A stretch of 64,000 bases of DNA from assembly GCF_038095995.1 (NCBI RefSeq), contig NZ_CP146005.1, positions 372,001 through 436,000 on the forward strand, written 5' to 3'. Shown piece after piece: positions 1 to 11,000 of this stretch. A program made the position numbers and the translations under genes. The notes under the pieces were generated by a model. The model was not told the origin of the DNA, ran no database searches, and saw only the letters and a list, made by a program, of their open reading frames with translations. The number at the start of each line of letters is the position of its first letter. The first letter of the stretch is position 1. This DNA is from Mesomycoplasma ovipneumoniae (GTDB lineage: Bacteria; Bacillota_I; Bacilli_A; Mycoplasmatales; Metamycoplasmataceae).

Positions 1-1
1 A

Positions 2-3000
2 GAAGCTGAAGAAAACCAGGACGGGTCTGTTGGAACAAAATTTGGACTCAAGCTTCTTGATTTTAATGGTTATTTTGCTAATGACATTACAAGTCCAAAT
101 CAAGGAATGGCTTTATTTTTACCAGCAAGTTTAGATTCTAGCTCAAGTCAGTCAACTTCAGCTGGTTCAGGTACTAGCTCAACCCAAAATACTACAGACT
201 GAAAAGCTGAAATTACTAAAAAACTTGTTAGTGATAAAAACCAGTTAGCAAGTCTACCTTTTGCAATTTGAGACAAAATTATCGGTCAAGAAAAAGCCCA
301 AAACAACGAAGAAAAACTAACATACAAAATTCTTAAAAATTACCAAGATGCAATTAAAATTGCAAAACAACCAGCTTTTTGAAACACTTTAGATGAGACC
401 ACTAACCAATCTCAAGTTCCTTTTAAAGATAAAGATTTTAGTAAAATTTCCACTCTTAGTGATTTAGTTTTTGCCTTTTATACTCAGGCAGCCTTAGCTA
501 ATAATTGAAATGAGTATCAAGACTCAGGAGCGCGTCCTTCAATTAAATTTGAAATTGAAGATGATGCTGCAACCTCTAAAGATCAAGGTAATATAATTGG
601 TCTAAAAATTAAATATGTTGTTGGCTTTGATGATAATGCTGGTAAGTTTGTTGATGATGTAATTGCCTCAAGTCCGCAGACAATTTTTGTTCGCACATCA
701 GGGCAGTCCGAAGCAGAAGTAAAACAAAAAAATAATTTAGACCAAATGGTTGAAGATGCACCCCTTTCAAGTCAGTCCTTAATTCTTGATGCTGAAAAAT
801 TTGGTCATTTACAAATTCTTGCTAATTCAATTTATGACAAGAAAAAACCAGCTCCAGAACCAGAGACTCCAAGACAAGACTCAGGAATCCGTTGAATTGA
901 CGACAAAGTTCCAGGCCAGCCTCGCCCAGAAGTTAAAAGACCTGAGATCAATCAAGATGAATTTTTCAAAGGCAAATTAAGACCAGTTGCCGTAGAAGTA
1001 TCAACCTTCTCTACTCTAGACGAGAGTCCTTATTTTGCGACTCCTTTCCAAGACAGTCCTCAGACTAGTCAAGGTTCAGATTCAACATCTGAGAGTTCAA
1101 ATGAAGACTTGCAGACTTTAAAACAAAAACTTGAAATTCTTTTAGGTGAGCAATTTAGTAATTATTTTAATAATCTTGATCCAAATATCACTTTTGAAAT
1201 TGAATCAGTAAAGCAAATCTCACCGGAGGTCTACAGCGTTAGTCTTTCCTTAGTAAAAAATGTTGTGGACGGAAATACAACTACCCGGGTAAAATCAGAT
1301 AAGAGTCTAACTCTAGTAGTCCACAAACAACAAACAAATATTCCTGAACTAGCAAAGACTCCGGAGGTATCAAATACTAGCTGGGCTAAACAATACAGTC
1401 CTGACCAGCCTTTGGCTAATTCAACAACAATTACACTGGAATTTAAAAATCCAATACAGACTGACCCAACTGGTAAGCCAACAAGTCAGTGGCTATCTTC
1501 AGTGCCGGTGAGTATTCATCCAGCTGAACTGGCTTTGAGTCCACTGCAGCCGGTGATAGCGCCTGAGTTGAAGAATACAAAATTAGCGGCTCTCACTACT
1601 AGAAACTACACTTTCTTCTTTGGGAATGAAAAAAAAGTCAATGATAACCTTAGAATTGCCCAAAATGCTACTAGAGAAGCGTCTAAAATTGAAGTTAAGA
1701 ATCCAGAATTAATTACTTCTTCACCCGTCCAGATCCCAAATCCTCAGCATCAATTAGTTCAGCTAACATTGAATCCGTTACTGAACCAAAGTGTTGTAGA
1801 CTTTAAAATAACTGACCTAAAGGTAGAATCACCAACAAAGTTATCATTTACCCTCGAAAGTAGTGATATAAAACGTTTAATTAATGCCCCTATTGAAATA
1901 GCAAAAGCGTCAGATTCTTCTACTGATACTTTAGAAAGTCAAGATATAAAAGCTACAAATATTGTAAAAATTAAACCTAAACTAATCTTACAAGGTGCAA
2001 TAGGTGTTCCTTGAAGCACAATAAAAAAACCCCTTAAGTTCTCAAAACACCTTAACCTAAATGATAAATGATTTGAAAGTCGAATCCCGGAATGATCAAA
2101 AAAAGTTGCACATGAGATAAAAGCCCGAGTTTTCCCTGAGATCGGTAAAAACGGTAAAGCTGCCAAAATACAGGGTAACACCTTCCGTAGTTGAGTCAAT
2201 ATCAACGATCCACTTTGGCAACTATTAGAAAAAGACCCTGCTCAAGATCTCTCCGCTTTATCTCTTAAAGTTTTTGACCCTTCAGGTTACTTAAATCAAA
2301 GATTAGCTAAAGAAGGAGAGCAAGGCAAAACCCCTACCCCAACCACCAACCTTAATTTATATTCATACCAACTTAATAAAACAAAGGAAGATAAAGTTAG
2401 AAAAGGTTGAACAAATGTTCACCCAAATCAATTTGTTAGTCCAGGTGAAAACTTTAAACTTACTAACGATTATTTAAATATTATTTTAAATCAGCCAACT
2501 AAAGTTACTTACTATAGTGCAAGTGATTTTGTAAATAATTTATTTAATGATCCAGATAAAAAACCTGAAGAAATTCAAGACAAATACACAAAAACTGTCA
2601 AAGAAAAAGTAGGGGCTAATGCTGTTGATTGAGGAACTGCTTATTTGAACTTTTGGTATCCAAAAGAATTAATTCAACAGCAATCAAATATTATTAGTGC
2701 TAATTTAACTGATTTATTATTTGTTAATCCTGACGAATTGGAAAAAAACGAAAAAATGATTGCTCCAAATTTAGTTAATTGATGGCCTAATTTCCGAAAT
2801 TCAGAAACCCCATTTATTAGAACAACTGAAAATACAGATGCAAAAAACAAAGTTCTTCAAAATCCACTTGGTTGAACTCAAGTTCAAGATGGCGGATTTG
2901 GCCTTCGGGTAAGAAAAACATTATTTGATCGTGATACTCGTACATTTACACTAACAACAAATATTCCAGTTCCAACCCAAGATTATTCAACTGTTAAAGA

Positions 3001-3361
3001 TACTGATGACTGACGTTTTGTTTTCCAAAACGATAGTGGTCAAATTGCAATGTTAAAAGCAACTCGTTCTACTAAAGATAATACCCCTGGTTATAAAGAC
3101 AATGGTGCAGTTCAGTTCCAAACAGTAATTCCTGATCATTTCTTTATATCAAACGTTAGATTTGTAGGAATATTCAAACAAGAAGATCAAAAATTAAAAT
3201 GATTACCAATTATTGATACTGAATATATTATCGATGATCGTTATTTTAAAAACATTACAACTGATCAACTAGACTTAAAAAATGCAAATGCCCGTGGCCT
3301 TACCAATAATGCTTTTGGTGAAATCTTCAAAGAATTTAATATTCACAAACCAAGAAAATAA
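2..3361 (+). CDS. P216-like adhesin of the P97/P102 family, C-terminal part
   Basis: The gene enters from the left edge in frame 2 and runs 1119 codons to TAA at 3359-3361, with many TGA tryptophans. It matches the C-terminal 60% of the full copy at 8030-13582 almost throughout, so I call it a P97/P102-family surface protein. A Pro/Ser/Glu-rich linker at about 850-1110 contains a T-P-F-Q-D motif that fits the family processing consensus S/T-X-F-X-D/E. The stretch around 1590-1740 differs from the minus-strand copy but is nearly identical to the fragment at 17.9-20.8 kb, so the three copies are mosaics. The start lies outside the window, so I cannot tell whether the gene is complete. P97/P102-family proteins are exported, cleaved and bind cilia, heparin or fibronectin; those roles are inferred here. 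Confidence 0.85.
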
Positions 3362-3388
3362 CTAAATTTTAATTAAACAAATTAATTT

Positions 3389-3425
3389 CCCCTTTGAGTT
3401 TCAACCAAAGGGGATTTTATTATTT
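3389..3425 (+). terminator. Rho-independent-type terminator after the P216-like gene
   Basis: The stem CCCCTTTG / CAAAGGGG (3389-3396 with 3406-3413) is followed by TTTTATTATTTT, 28 bases after the stop codon. A mirror-image counterpart follows the minus-strand P216-like gene. Confidence 0.7.
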
Positions 3426-3443
3426 TAAAATTAACCTTTTGCA

Positions 3444-3599
3444 AAAAAAAAAAAAAATGTTTTGCCTAAGAAAAAATTATGTTATAATAACTATCACTAA
3501 GAATGAATTAATAAATTTTGATATTGAATTAAGTGGAATTATTATGTTTTTCCCGAGTTTCCCAGTTTCATAAGGTAATTTTAAAAAAGCATCTGGTTT
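3444..3599 (+). repeat. 156-bp direct repeat, left copy (target duplication of the IS at 3600)
   Basis: This reads identically to 5509-5664. It holds an A14 run, a TATAAT box at 3483-3488, the first part of the hairpin cassette, and the first 48 bp of an IS left end (3552-3599). The two copies flank the IS exactly, as expected for IS1634-type elements, which make long target duplications of variable length. Confidence 0.85.
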
Positions 3600-5508
3600 C
3601 CCGAGTTTCCCAGTTTGGTGAGGTAATTTTAAAAAAGTATCCAGTTTTAGGGACTTTTTTAAGTTTTTGGAAAAATTTAATTACAATTTTTTTACTGATT
3701 TATTAACACATCATGGTAAAAATCATACCTATTTCAAATATTCGGATCACTAGGAACACCATCGCGATTTTTAAATGTTATTTGCTGATCTAAAGTGTTA
3801 AATTCAACCCTTTGCCTTAATTTTTGCAACATTGTTACTAAACCAACTTCAGTTAATTGACTGTTTTCAAATAATTTTTTATCAGCAATATGTTTGTTGA
3901 TTTTAAATATTATAGTTTTTAAAATAACTAGTGAGATAAAACACAAAAGTGTGTGAGCTAGAATATGCTCGTCAATTCTTAAAAATACGGGGCGAATATT
4001 CAATAAACCTTTTAGACTTCTAAAATTAGCTTCAATATTCCACTGTTTTTGGTATTTTCCAACTATGTCTAAAACATTCAAATTTAGTATATTTGTTTCA
4101 TAAACATAGTAGCCATCAAATTGTTTGTCTTTGTCAATTTTGCTTTGATCCAATTCAAATTTCATGTTTGAAATTTCCTTAAAATATTTAGGTTTTTTAC
4201 CAAACAATTTGTTTACTTCAATAAAACCGTCTTTATTTTGTTTTTTAATAAAACTTTGGATTTGCTCCTCGCGAGCTTTTCTGTCTTTTATCGCTCTTTT
4301 TGTACTGTAAGTAATAATTCTTCTTCTAATATTTTCGGTGTATCTTTTATTCTTATAAGATGAATAAAATTCTTCTTTTTTATACTTAAAATCCGCGCTT
4401 ACATTAACATAATCGCTTGGATCTAGTAAATAATTTTTAAATTTTTGAGTCCCTACCTTTGCATGATAAGAAATAATGAAATTATAGTTTCTTGATTCAA
4501 GAAATCGAATATTTGCAGCAGTTGACATACCACGATCAGCGATTATTGTCATATTTTTTATATTATATTTGGATTCAACATCTAATACAAAAGGGATTAA
4601 TGTACTAGAATCGCCGGTATTTCCTTTAAAAACTTTAATATGAAAAGGAATACCATTTTTATCACACGCTAAGCCAATGACAATTTGATCTTCTTTGAAT
4701 TTAGCATCTTTAGAATAACCAGGAATTCTTAATCCATTTCTTTCAAATGTCTCAAAATAGACTGTTGATGAGTCAAAATAAAATTCACTGTCCCTTTTTC
4801 CAAGTTCACTTGTTACCATTTTATTAAGACTGTCTAAAAGTTGATTTTGTGACTCAAAAACAAGATCTAAGAGTCTATAAAAGCTATTTTTGGAAGTATT
4901 TATTTGATTTGAGTAGTCATCCTTTTTATCAAAAGCATTAATAATGCTGCCAGGATCGGTGATCCGTTTTGAAATTAAGTAGTTAAAAATTTCTTTCATA
5001 TTTTTATGTCTACTTTTAGGAAGTGATTCAAAAATATTGTGCTTTTCAATAAGTTTTTCAATTAATTCCCCGCCAACAAAAACCGAACCTTCGATTATGG
5101 TGGAATTTTTAATAGAATCAAGTAAAGCAATCTTGACTTTATGCATGTCATCTAAATTTGAAAACAATTTCAATTTTTCTTTGATAATTTGAATAGCATT
5201 TGGATTAATTTTTTCCAAATTTTGCACATTTCCTAAACTAAATCACCGTTTTGGAGATTTGCCATAACCTTGTGTTCAGCCAACATATTTATATAGTTTA
5301 TCTTTCGAGTTTCCTCAAACATTAAATAAAACCAAATTTTGCTTTTTCATAATTTATAATTATACCATAAAAATTAATTTAAAAATGTAATTAAACGGAA
5401 TTAATAAAAAATAAGGTTTTACAGTAAAAAAACACCGATTTACGGGTATTTTTGCTTATTCGCATTCACTAAAAAGTGAATTTTTGCCTTCAAACTGGGA
5501 AACTCAGG
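3600..5508 (-). mobile_element. IS1634-like insertion sequence, copy A
   Basis: A 1909-bp element with imperfect terminal inverted repeats CCCGAGTTTCCCAGTTT (left) and CCTGAGTTTCCCAGTTT (right, reverse complement). It carries one transposase on the minus strand. It sits inside the left end of a second copy, 48 bp from that copy's terminus, between 156-bp direct repeats. It therefore inserted after copy B was in place. Confidence 0.9.
3692..5350 (-). CDS. IS1634-family DDE transposase, copy A
   Basis: A 552-residue transposase, the normal size for the IS1634 branch of the IS4-like elements. I start it at ATG 5350 because the in-frame upstream 41 residues contain three TGA tryptophans and are conserved in copy B; translation with the standard code would begin only at 5227. 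The end is TAA 3692, past a TGA at 3734. Likely catalytic residues are Asp about 193 (YFDSST), Asp about 272 (IIADRGM) and Glu about 440 in Y-x2-Q-x3-E-x6-K (YQKQWNIEANFRSLK). The Arg of the IS4 YREK signature is Gln here. The only stops inside are TGAs, so it should encode a full enzyme and could mobilise the 426-bp MITEs in trans. Confidence 0.92.
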
Positions 5509-5664
5509 AAAAAAAAAAAAAATGTTTTGCCTAAGAAAAAATTATGTTATAATAACTATCACTAAGAATGAATTAATAAATTTTGATATTGAATTAAGTG
5601 GAATTATTATGTTTTTCCCGAGTTTCCCAGTTTCATAAGGTAATTTTAAAAAAGCATCTGGTTT
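5509..5664 (+). repeat. 156-bp direct repeat, right copy
   Basis: Second copy of 3444-3599. Its last 48 bp (5617-5664) are the true left end of IS copy B, which shows that copy A inserted into B. Confidence 0.85.
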
Positions 5665-7527
5665 TAGGCAGTTTTTTAAGTTTTTTGGTAAAAGTTACTT
5701 ACAATTTTTTTTAGTGATTTATTAAGATATCAAAGTAAAAATCATACCTATTTCAAATATTCGGATCACTAGGAACACCATCTCGATTTTTAAATGTTAT
5801 TTGCTGATCTAAAGTGTTAAATTCAACCCTTTGCCTTAATTTTTGCAACATCGTTACTAGACCAACTTCAGTTAATTGATTGTTTTGAAATAACTTGTTA
5901 TCACTAATATGTTTGTTGATTTTAAATATTATAGTTTTTAAAATAACTAGCGAGATAAAACACAAAAGTGTATGAGCTAGAATGTGCTCGTCAATTCTTA
6001 AAAATACGGGCCGAATATTCAACAAACCTTTTAGACTTCTAAAATTAGCTTCAATATTCCACTGTTTTTGGTATTTTTCAACTATGTCTAAGACATTTGA
6101 ATTTAGTATATTTGTTTCATAAACATAGTAACCATCAAATTGTTTGTCTTTGTCAATTTTACTTTGATCTAATTCAAATTTCATGTTTGAAATTTCCTTA
6201 AAATATTTAGGTTTTTTACCAAACAATTTGTTTACTTCAATAAAACCGTCTTTATTTTGTTTTTTAATAAAACTTTCGATTTGCTCTTCACGAGCTTTTC
6301 TGTCTTTTATCGCTCTTTTTGTACTGTAAGTAATAATTCTTCTTCTAATATTTTCAGTGTATCTTTTATTTTTATAAGATGAATAAAATTCTTCTTTTTT
6401 ATACTTAAAATCCGCATTTACATCAACATAATCCCTTGGATCTAGTAAATAATTTTTGAATTTTTGAGTCCCTACCTTTGCACGATATGAAATAATAAAA
6501 TTATAGTTTCTTGATTCAAGAAATCGAATATTTGCAGCAGTTGACATGCCGCGATCAGCGATTATTGTCATATTTTTGATATTATATTTGGATTCAACAT
6601 CTAATACAAAAGGGATTAATGTACTAGAATCGCCGGTATTTCCTTTAAAAACTTTAATATGAAAAGGAATACCATTTTTATCACACGCTAAGCCAATGAC
6701 AATTTGGTCTTCTTTGAATTTAGCATCTTTAGAATAGCCAGGAATTCTTAATCCATTTCTTTCAAATGTCTCAAAATAGATTGTTGATGAGTCAAAATAA
6801 AATTCACTGTCCCTTTTTCCAAGTTCACTCGTTACCATTTTATTAAGACTGTCTAAAAGTTGATTTTGTGACTCAAAAACAAGATCTAAGAGTCTATAAA
6901 AGCTATTTTTGGAAGTATTTATTTGATTTGAGTAGTCATCCTTTTTATCAAAAGCATTAATAATGCTGCCAGGATCGGTGATCCGTTTTGAAATTAAGTA
7001 GTTAAAAATTTCTTTCATATTTTTATGTCTACTTTTAGGAAGTGATTCAAAAATATTGTGCTTTTCAATAAGTTTTTCAATTAATTCCCCGCCAACAAAA
7101 ACCGAACCTTCGATTATGGTGGAATTTTTAATAGAATCAAGTAAAGCAATCTTGACTTTATGCATGTCATCTAAATTTGAAAACAATTTCAATTTTTCTT
7201 TGATAATTTGAATAGCATTTGGATTAATTTTTTCCAAATTTTGCACATTTCCTAAACTAAATCACCGTTTTGGAGATTTGCCATAACCTTGTGTTCAGCC
7301 AACATATTTATATAGTTTATCTTTCGAGTTTCCTCAAACATTAAATAAAACCAAATTTTGCTTTTTCATAATTTATAATTATACCATAAAAATTAATTTA
7401 AAAATGTAATTAAACGGAATTAATAAAAAATAAGGTTTTACAGTAAAAAAACACCGATTTACGGGTATTTTTGCTTATTCGCATTCACTAAAAAGTGAAT
7501 TTTTGCCTTCAAACTGGGAAACTCAGG
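5617..7527 (-). mobile_element. IS1634-like insertion sequence, copy B
   Basis: A 1911-bp element from CCCGAGTTTCCCAGTTT to the inverted AAACTGGGAAACTCAGG. Left and right flanks are not direct repeats of each other. The left flank is the start of a hairpin cassette on the plus strand, and the right flank is the far end of a cassette in the opposite orientation. This suggests recombination at the element after insertion. Confidence 0.9.
5711..7369 (-). CDS. IS1634-family DDE transposase, copy B
   Basis: A 552-residue transposase from ATG 7369 to TAA 5711, differing from copy A by only about a dozen residues in the aligned region. The Asp-Asp-Glu residues and the Y-x2-Q-x3-E-x6-K motif are intact, so it looks functional. 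The promoter is probably the TATAAT about 20 bases upstream of the start (complement of 7378-7384), a sequence the MITEs retain. Only TGAs interrupt the reading frame. Confidence 0.92.
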
Positions 7528-7600
7528 AAAAAAGATGAAATTTTACCTTAAAAAAGCAAAATTATGAAATTTTTAAACTACTTTTTTAGTTCAAAACACT

Positions 7601-7929
7601 GACAAAAATCATAAAAAACAACTACTATTTAAACTCAATGCAAAAAGAAAACTCGTTTTTACTTACACTGAGCCTAAAAAAATATATGAAGTTTTGAAAG
7701 AACTGAAAAAAAATAATTAAAAGCCCTAAATTTATAGATTTCTAAACGGTTAAATTTAAGGTATTCCATCATATTTAAAAATATAATGGATAATTCGCAT
7801 TTTCTGATTTTTTTATGACAAAAACATAATTGATTCCCCCTTAATTCAATATCCAAATTTATTAATTATTCTTAGTGAGAGTTATTATAACAGAAATTTT
7901 TTTTAGACCAAGCATTTTTTTTTTTTTTT
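7601..7929 (-). repeat. Hairpin cassette, copy 1
   Basis: Transcribed right to left. Promoter: GACCAA complement (TTGGTC) at 7906-7911, 16-bp spacer, TATAAT at 7884-7889; a T15 run lies just outside at 7915-7929. Next come a purine-rich SD (AAGGGGGAA), the tiny ORF ATG TTT TTG TCA TAA, a 40-nt hairpin at 7723-7762 and a 39-nt hairpin at 7634-7672. A longer frame across it reads ...LKFNRLEIYKF.... Position, length and pairing are shared with the copies near 14.1, 17.6, 34.0 and 53.1 kb. Function unknown. Confidence 0.75.
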
Positions 7930-7959
7930 GCAAAAGGTTAATTTTAAAATAATAAAAAA

Positions 7960-7985
7960 CCCCTTTTGGTTAAAACTCAAAGGGG
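7960..7985 (-). terminator. Terminator after the full P216-like gene
   Basis: On the minus strand CCCCTTTG ... CAAAAGGGG followed by TTTTTTATT, 45 bases past the stop codon. It is the counterpart of the one at 3389-3413. Confidence 0.7.
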
Positions 7986-8029
7986 TAGTTTATTTGTGTT
8001 TAATTAATTAGTTTAATTTATTTATTGAA

Positions 8030-11000
8030 TTAAGATTGTTTTTTTCTATGAATGTTAAATTCTTTGAATACATCTCCAAAGGCATTATTAGTAAATCCAC
8101 GGCCACGGGCTTTCTTAAGATCTAAAGGATCAGAAATAATATTACCAAAATAACGGTCATCAACTACATATTCAGTGTCAATAATTGGTAGTCATTTTAG
8201 TTTTTTATCTTCTTGTTTGAATATTCCAGCAAATCTGACATTTGTTGAGAAAAAATGTTCAGGAATTACTGTTTCAAATTGAATTCAACCTTTATCCTTA
8301 TAGTGAGGATTTTTTGAGCCTTGTTTTAGCATATTAGCTTTGAGCATTGCAATTTGATTATTATCGTTTTGGAAAACAAAACGTCAGTCATCAGTGTCTT
8401 TGACATCTTGATAGTAGTCTTGGGTTGGAATTGGCAGATTTGTTGTAAGTGTAAAAGTACGAGTATCGCGATTAAATGCAGTTTTTTGAACTTTGAGTGG
8501 ATAGCCACCGTCATGAATTTGGGTTCAACCTTGCGGTAAAAGGTTAACTTTTTTGTAGGCTTCTTCGTTATGTTTTGTGCGAATTTCGGCAACTTCTGAA
8601 TTTTGAAAGTTAGGCCACCAATTAGTAAAATTCGGGGCAATCATTTTTATATTTTTTTCCAGTTCATCTGGATCAACAAACAGTAAGTCATTTAAATTAG
8701 CACTTATTATATTTGATTGTTCTTGAATTAGTTTTCTTGGATACCAAAGGTTAAAATAAGCACTTCCTCAATCGGCGGCATTAGCTCCTACTTTTTCTTT
8801 AACATTATCAGTGTATTTGTCATTAATATCTTCTTGTTTTTGATCAGGATCATTAAATAAATCAGTAATAAAATCACTTGCATTATAAAAAGTAACTTTT
8901 GTTGGTTGATTTGTAATAATATTTAAATAGTTATTAGGCAAGCTAAAATTATTATTGCCAAAATTTGCCTGACTTGGGTGTTGGTTAGTTCAACCTTTAC
9001 GAGTTGATTGTTCTTTTGTTTGATTAAGTCGATAAGAATAAAGATCAACATTTGTTGCTGATTTAGAATATAATTTTTGGTATAAATAACCATCAGGATC
9101 AAAAACTTTAAATGACAGACTAGTTAGACTTTGAACCTGAGGTACAGGAAACATATCAACAAGTGGATCAAAAAGAGGTTGGACTTGGAGGTAAGGAACT
9201 TGGGCGGATTGAGAATTGCCAGCATTTACTTTTATTGCACGCCAACCATAGACAAAAAAGGTTGAATCTTTAACTTTAGATACATCAAAGTTTGTTGGGT
9301 CATGTAAATTTTTTTTAGCAGCAAAAACTACTTCAGAAGTACTCCATGGCACCCCAACAGTCCGCTCAACAATAAATTTTGGTTGAATAAAGGTAATTGT
9401 TGAAGTTTCTTTGTTTGATTGCGCATCTGTGTGTGTGTGTGTGTGTGTGTCGGATTCTGAATTATCTTGACTTAGAATGTTATGAACTCTCATTGATTCA
9501 AGATCAAATTTTTTGTCAGATAGTTCAGAAGCTATTTCAATTGGCGCATTAATTAGCCTTTTAATATTTGAACTTTCTAAGTCAAACTTTAGGGTATTAT
9601 TATTAATCAATTGGAGATTTGCAACTTTGACTTCAGAGTTAGTGTTTGTTGAAGCATTTAGTGTCAATTTAATTGGCGAATGGTTTGAATTTTGAATATG
9701 AGCTAAAGACAAAATATGCGCCTTAGTTGTTTCATGTCTTTTATAAGCATCAACTATAGGACTTATGAGTTTAGATACAGACTCAGAAACCTTGCCTCTT
9801 AGGCTTGTGATGATTTGATTTAGTTGTTCTTTTTTTGAGAGAGCTTGTTTTAAGGCTTCCAAAGTGGGAGGTTCTATTAAACTAGTAATTTCTAAACGCG
9901 AAAGAATCTCATTCGCTACTGCTTCGTCAAGAACATCGGCCTGAGGAGAAATGTTTATTAAAGCTGGATGAATTGTCACAGGTACTGAAGACAACCACTG
10001 ACTTGTTGGCTTACCGGTGGCATCAACCTGTATTGGATTTTTAAATTCAAGAGTTATTGTTGTTGAATTTGCCAAAGGCTGGTTAGGATTGTATTGTTTA
10101 GCTCAGGAAGTATTTGAAACCTCCGGACTTTTTGCTAATTCAGGAATGTTGTCTTGTTGTTTGTGTACTATCAGTGTTAGACTTTTATCTGATTTAACTC
10201 TGGTAGTTGTATTTCCGTCTACAACATTTTTTACTAATGAAAGACTAACACTGTAGACTTGCGGTGAGACTTCTTTGACTGAATCAATTTCAAAACTAAT
10301 GTTTGGATCAAGTTTATTAAAATAATCACTAAATTGCTCACCTAAAAGAATTTCGAGTTTTTGTTTTAGACTTTGTAAGTCTTCATTTGAACTCTGGCTT
10401 GAGTCAGGAGCTGGACTAGTCTGGGAATTGTCCTGGAAAGGACTAGCAAAATAAGGACTCTCGTCTAGAGAAGAGAAGGTTGATACCTCTACGGCAACTG
10501 GTCTTAGTTTGCCTTTGAAAAATTCATCTTGATTGATCTCAGGTCTTTTTACCTCTGGACGTGTTTGACCTGGGACTTTGTCATCGATTCAGCGGATATT
10601 ATCTGGATTTCTTGGAGCTTCTGGTTCTGGAGCTGGTTTTTTCTTGTCATAAATTGAATTAGCAAGAATTTGTAAATGACCAAATTTTTCAGCATCAAGA
10701 ATTAAGGACTGACTTGAAAGTGGCGCATCTTCAACCATTTGGTCTAAATTATTTTTTTGTTTTACTTCTGCTTCTGACTGCCCTGATGTGCGAACAAAAA
10801 TTGTCTGCGGACTTGAGGCAATTACATCATCAACAAACTTACCAGCATTATCATCAAAGCCAACAACATATTTAATTTTTAGACCAATTATATTACCTTG
10901 ATCTTTAGAGGTTGCAGCATCATCTTCAATTTCAAATTTAATTGAAGGACGTGCTCCTGAGTCTTGATACTCATTTCAATTATTAGCTAAGGCTGCCTGA

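Noticed and set aside
786-980. Short frame MMLKNLVIYKF... and its copy at 18374-18568
   Set aside because: It lies inside the P216-like coding frame in another phase; its conservation follows from the adhesin copies.
1939-2205. Antisense frames opposite the P216-like genes (also 19527-19793)
   Set aside because: They are shadows of the main frame with no RBS or promoter.
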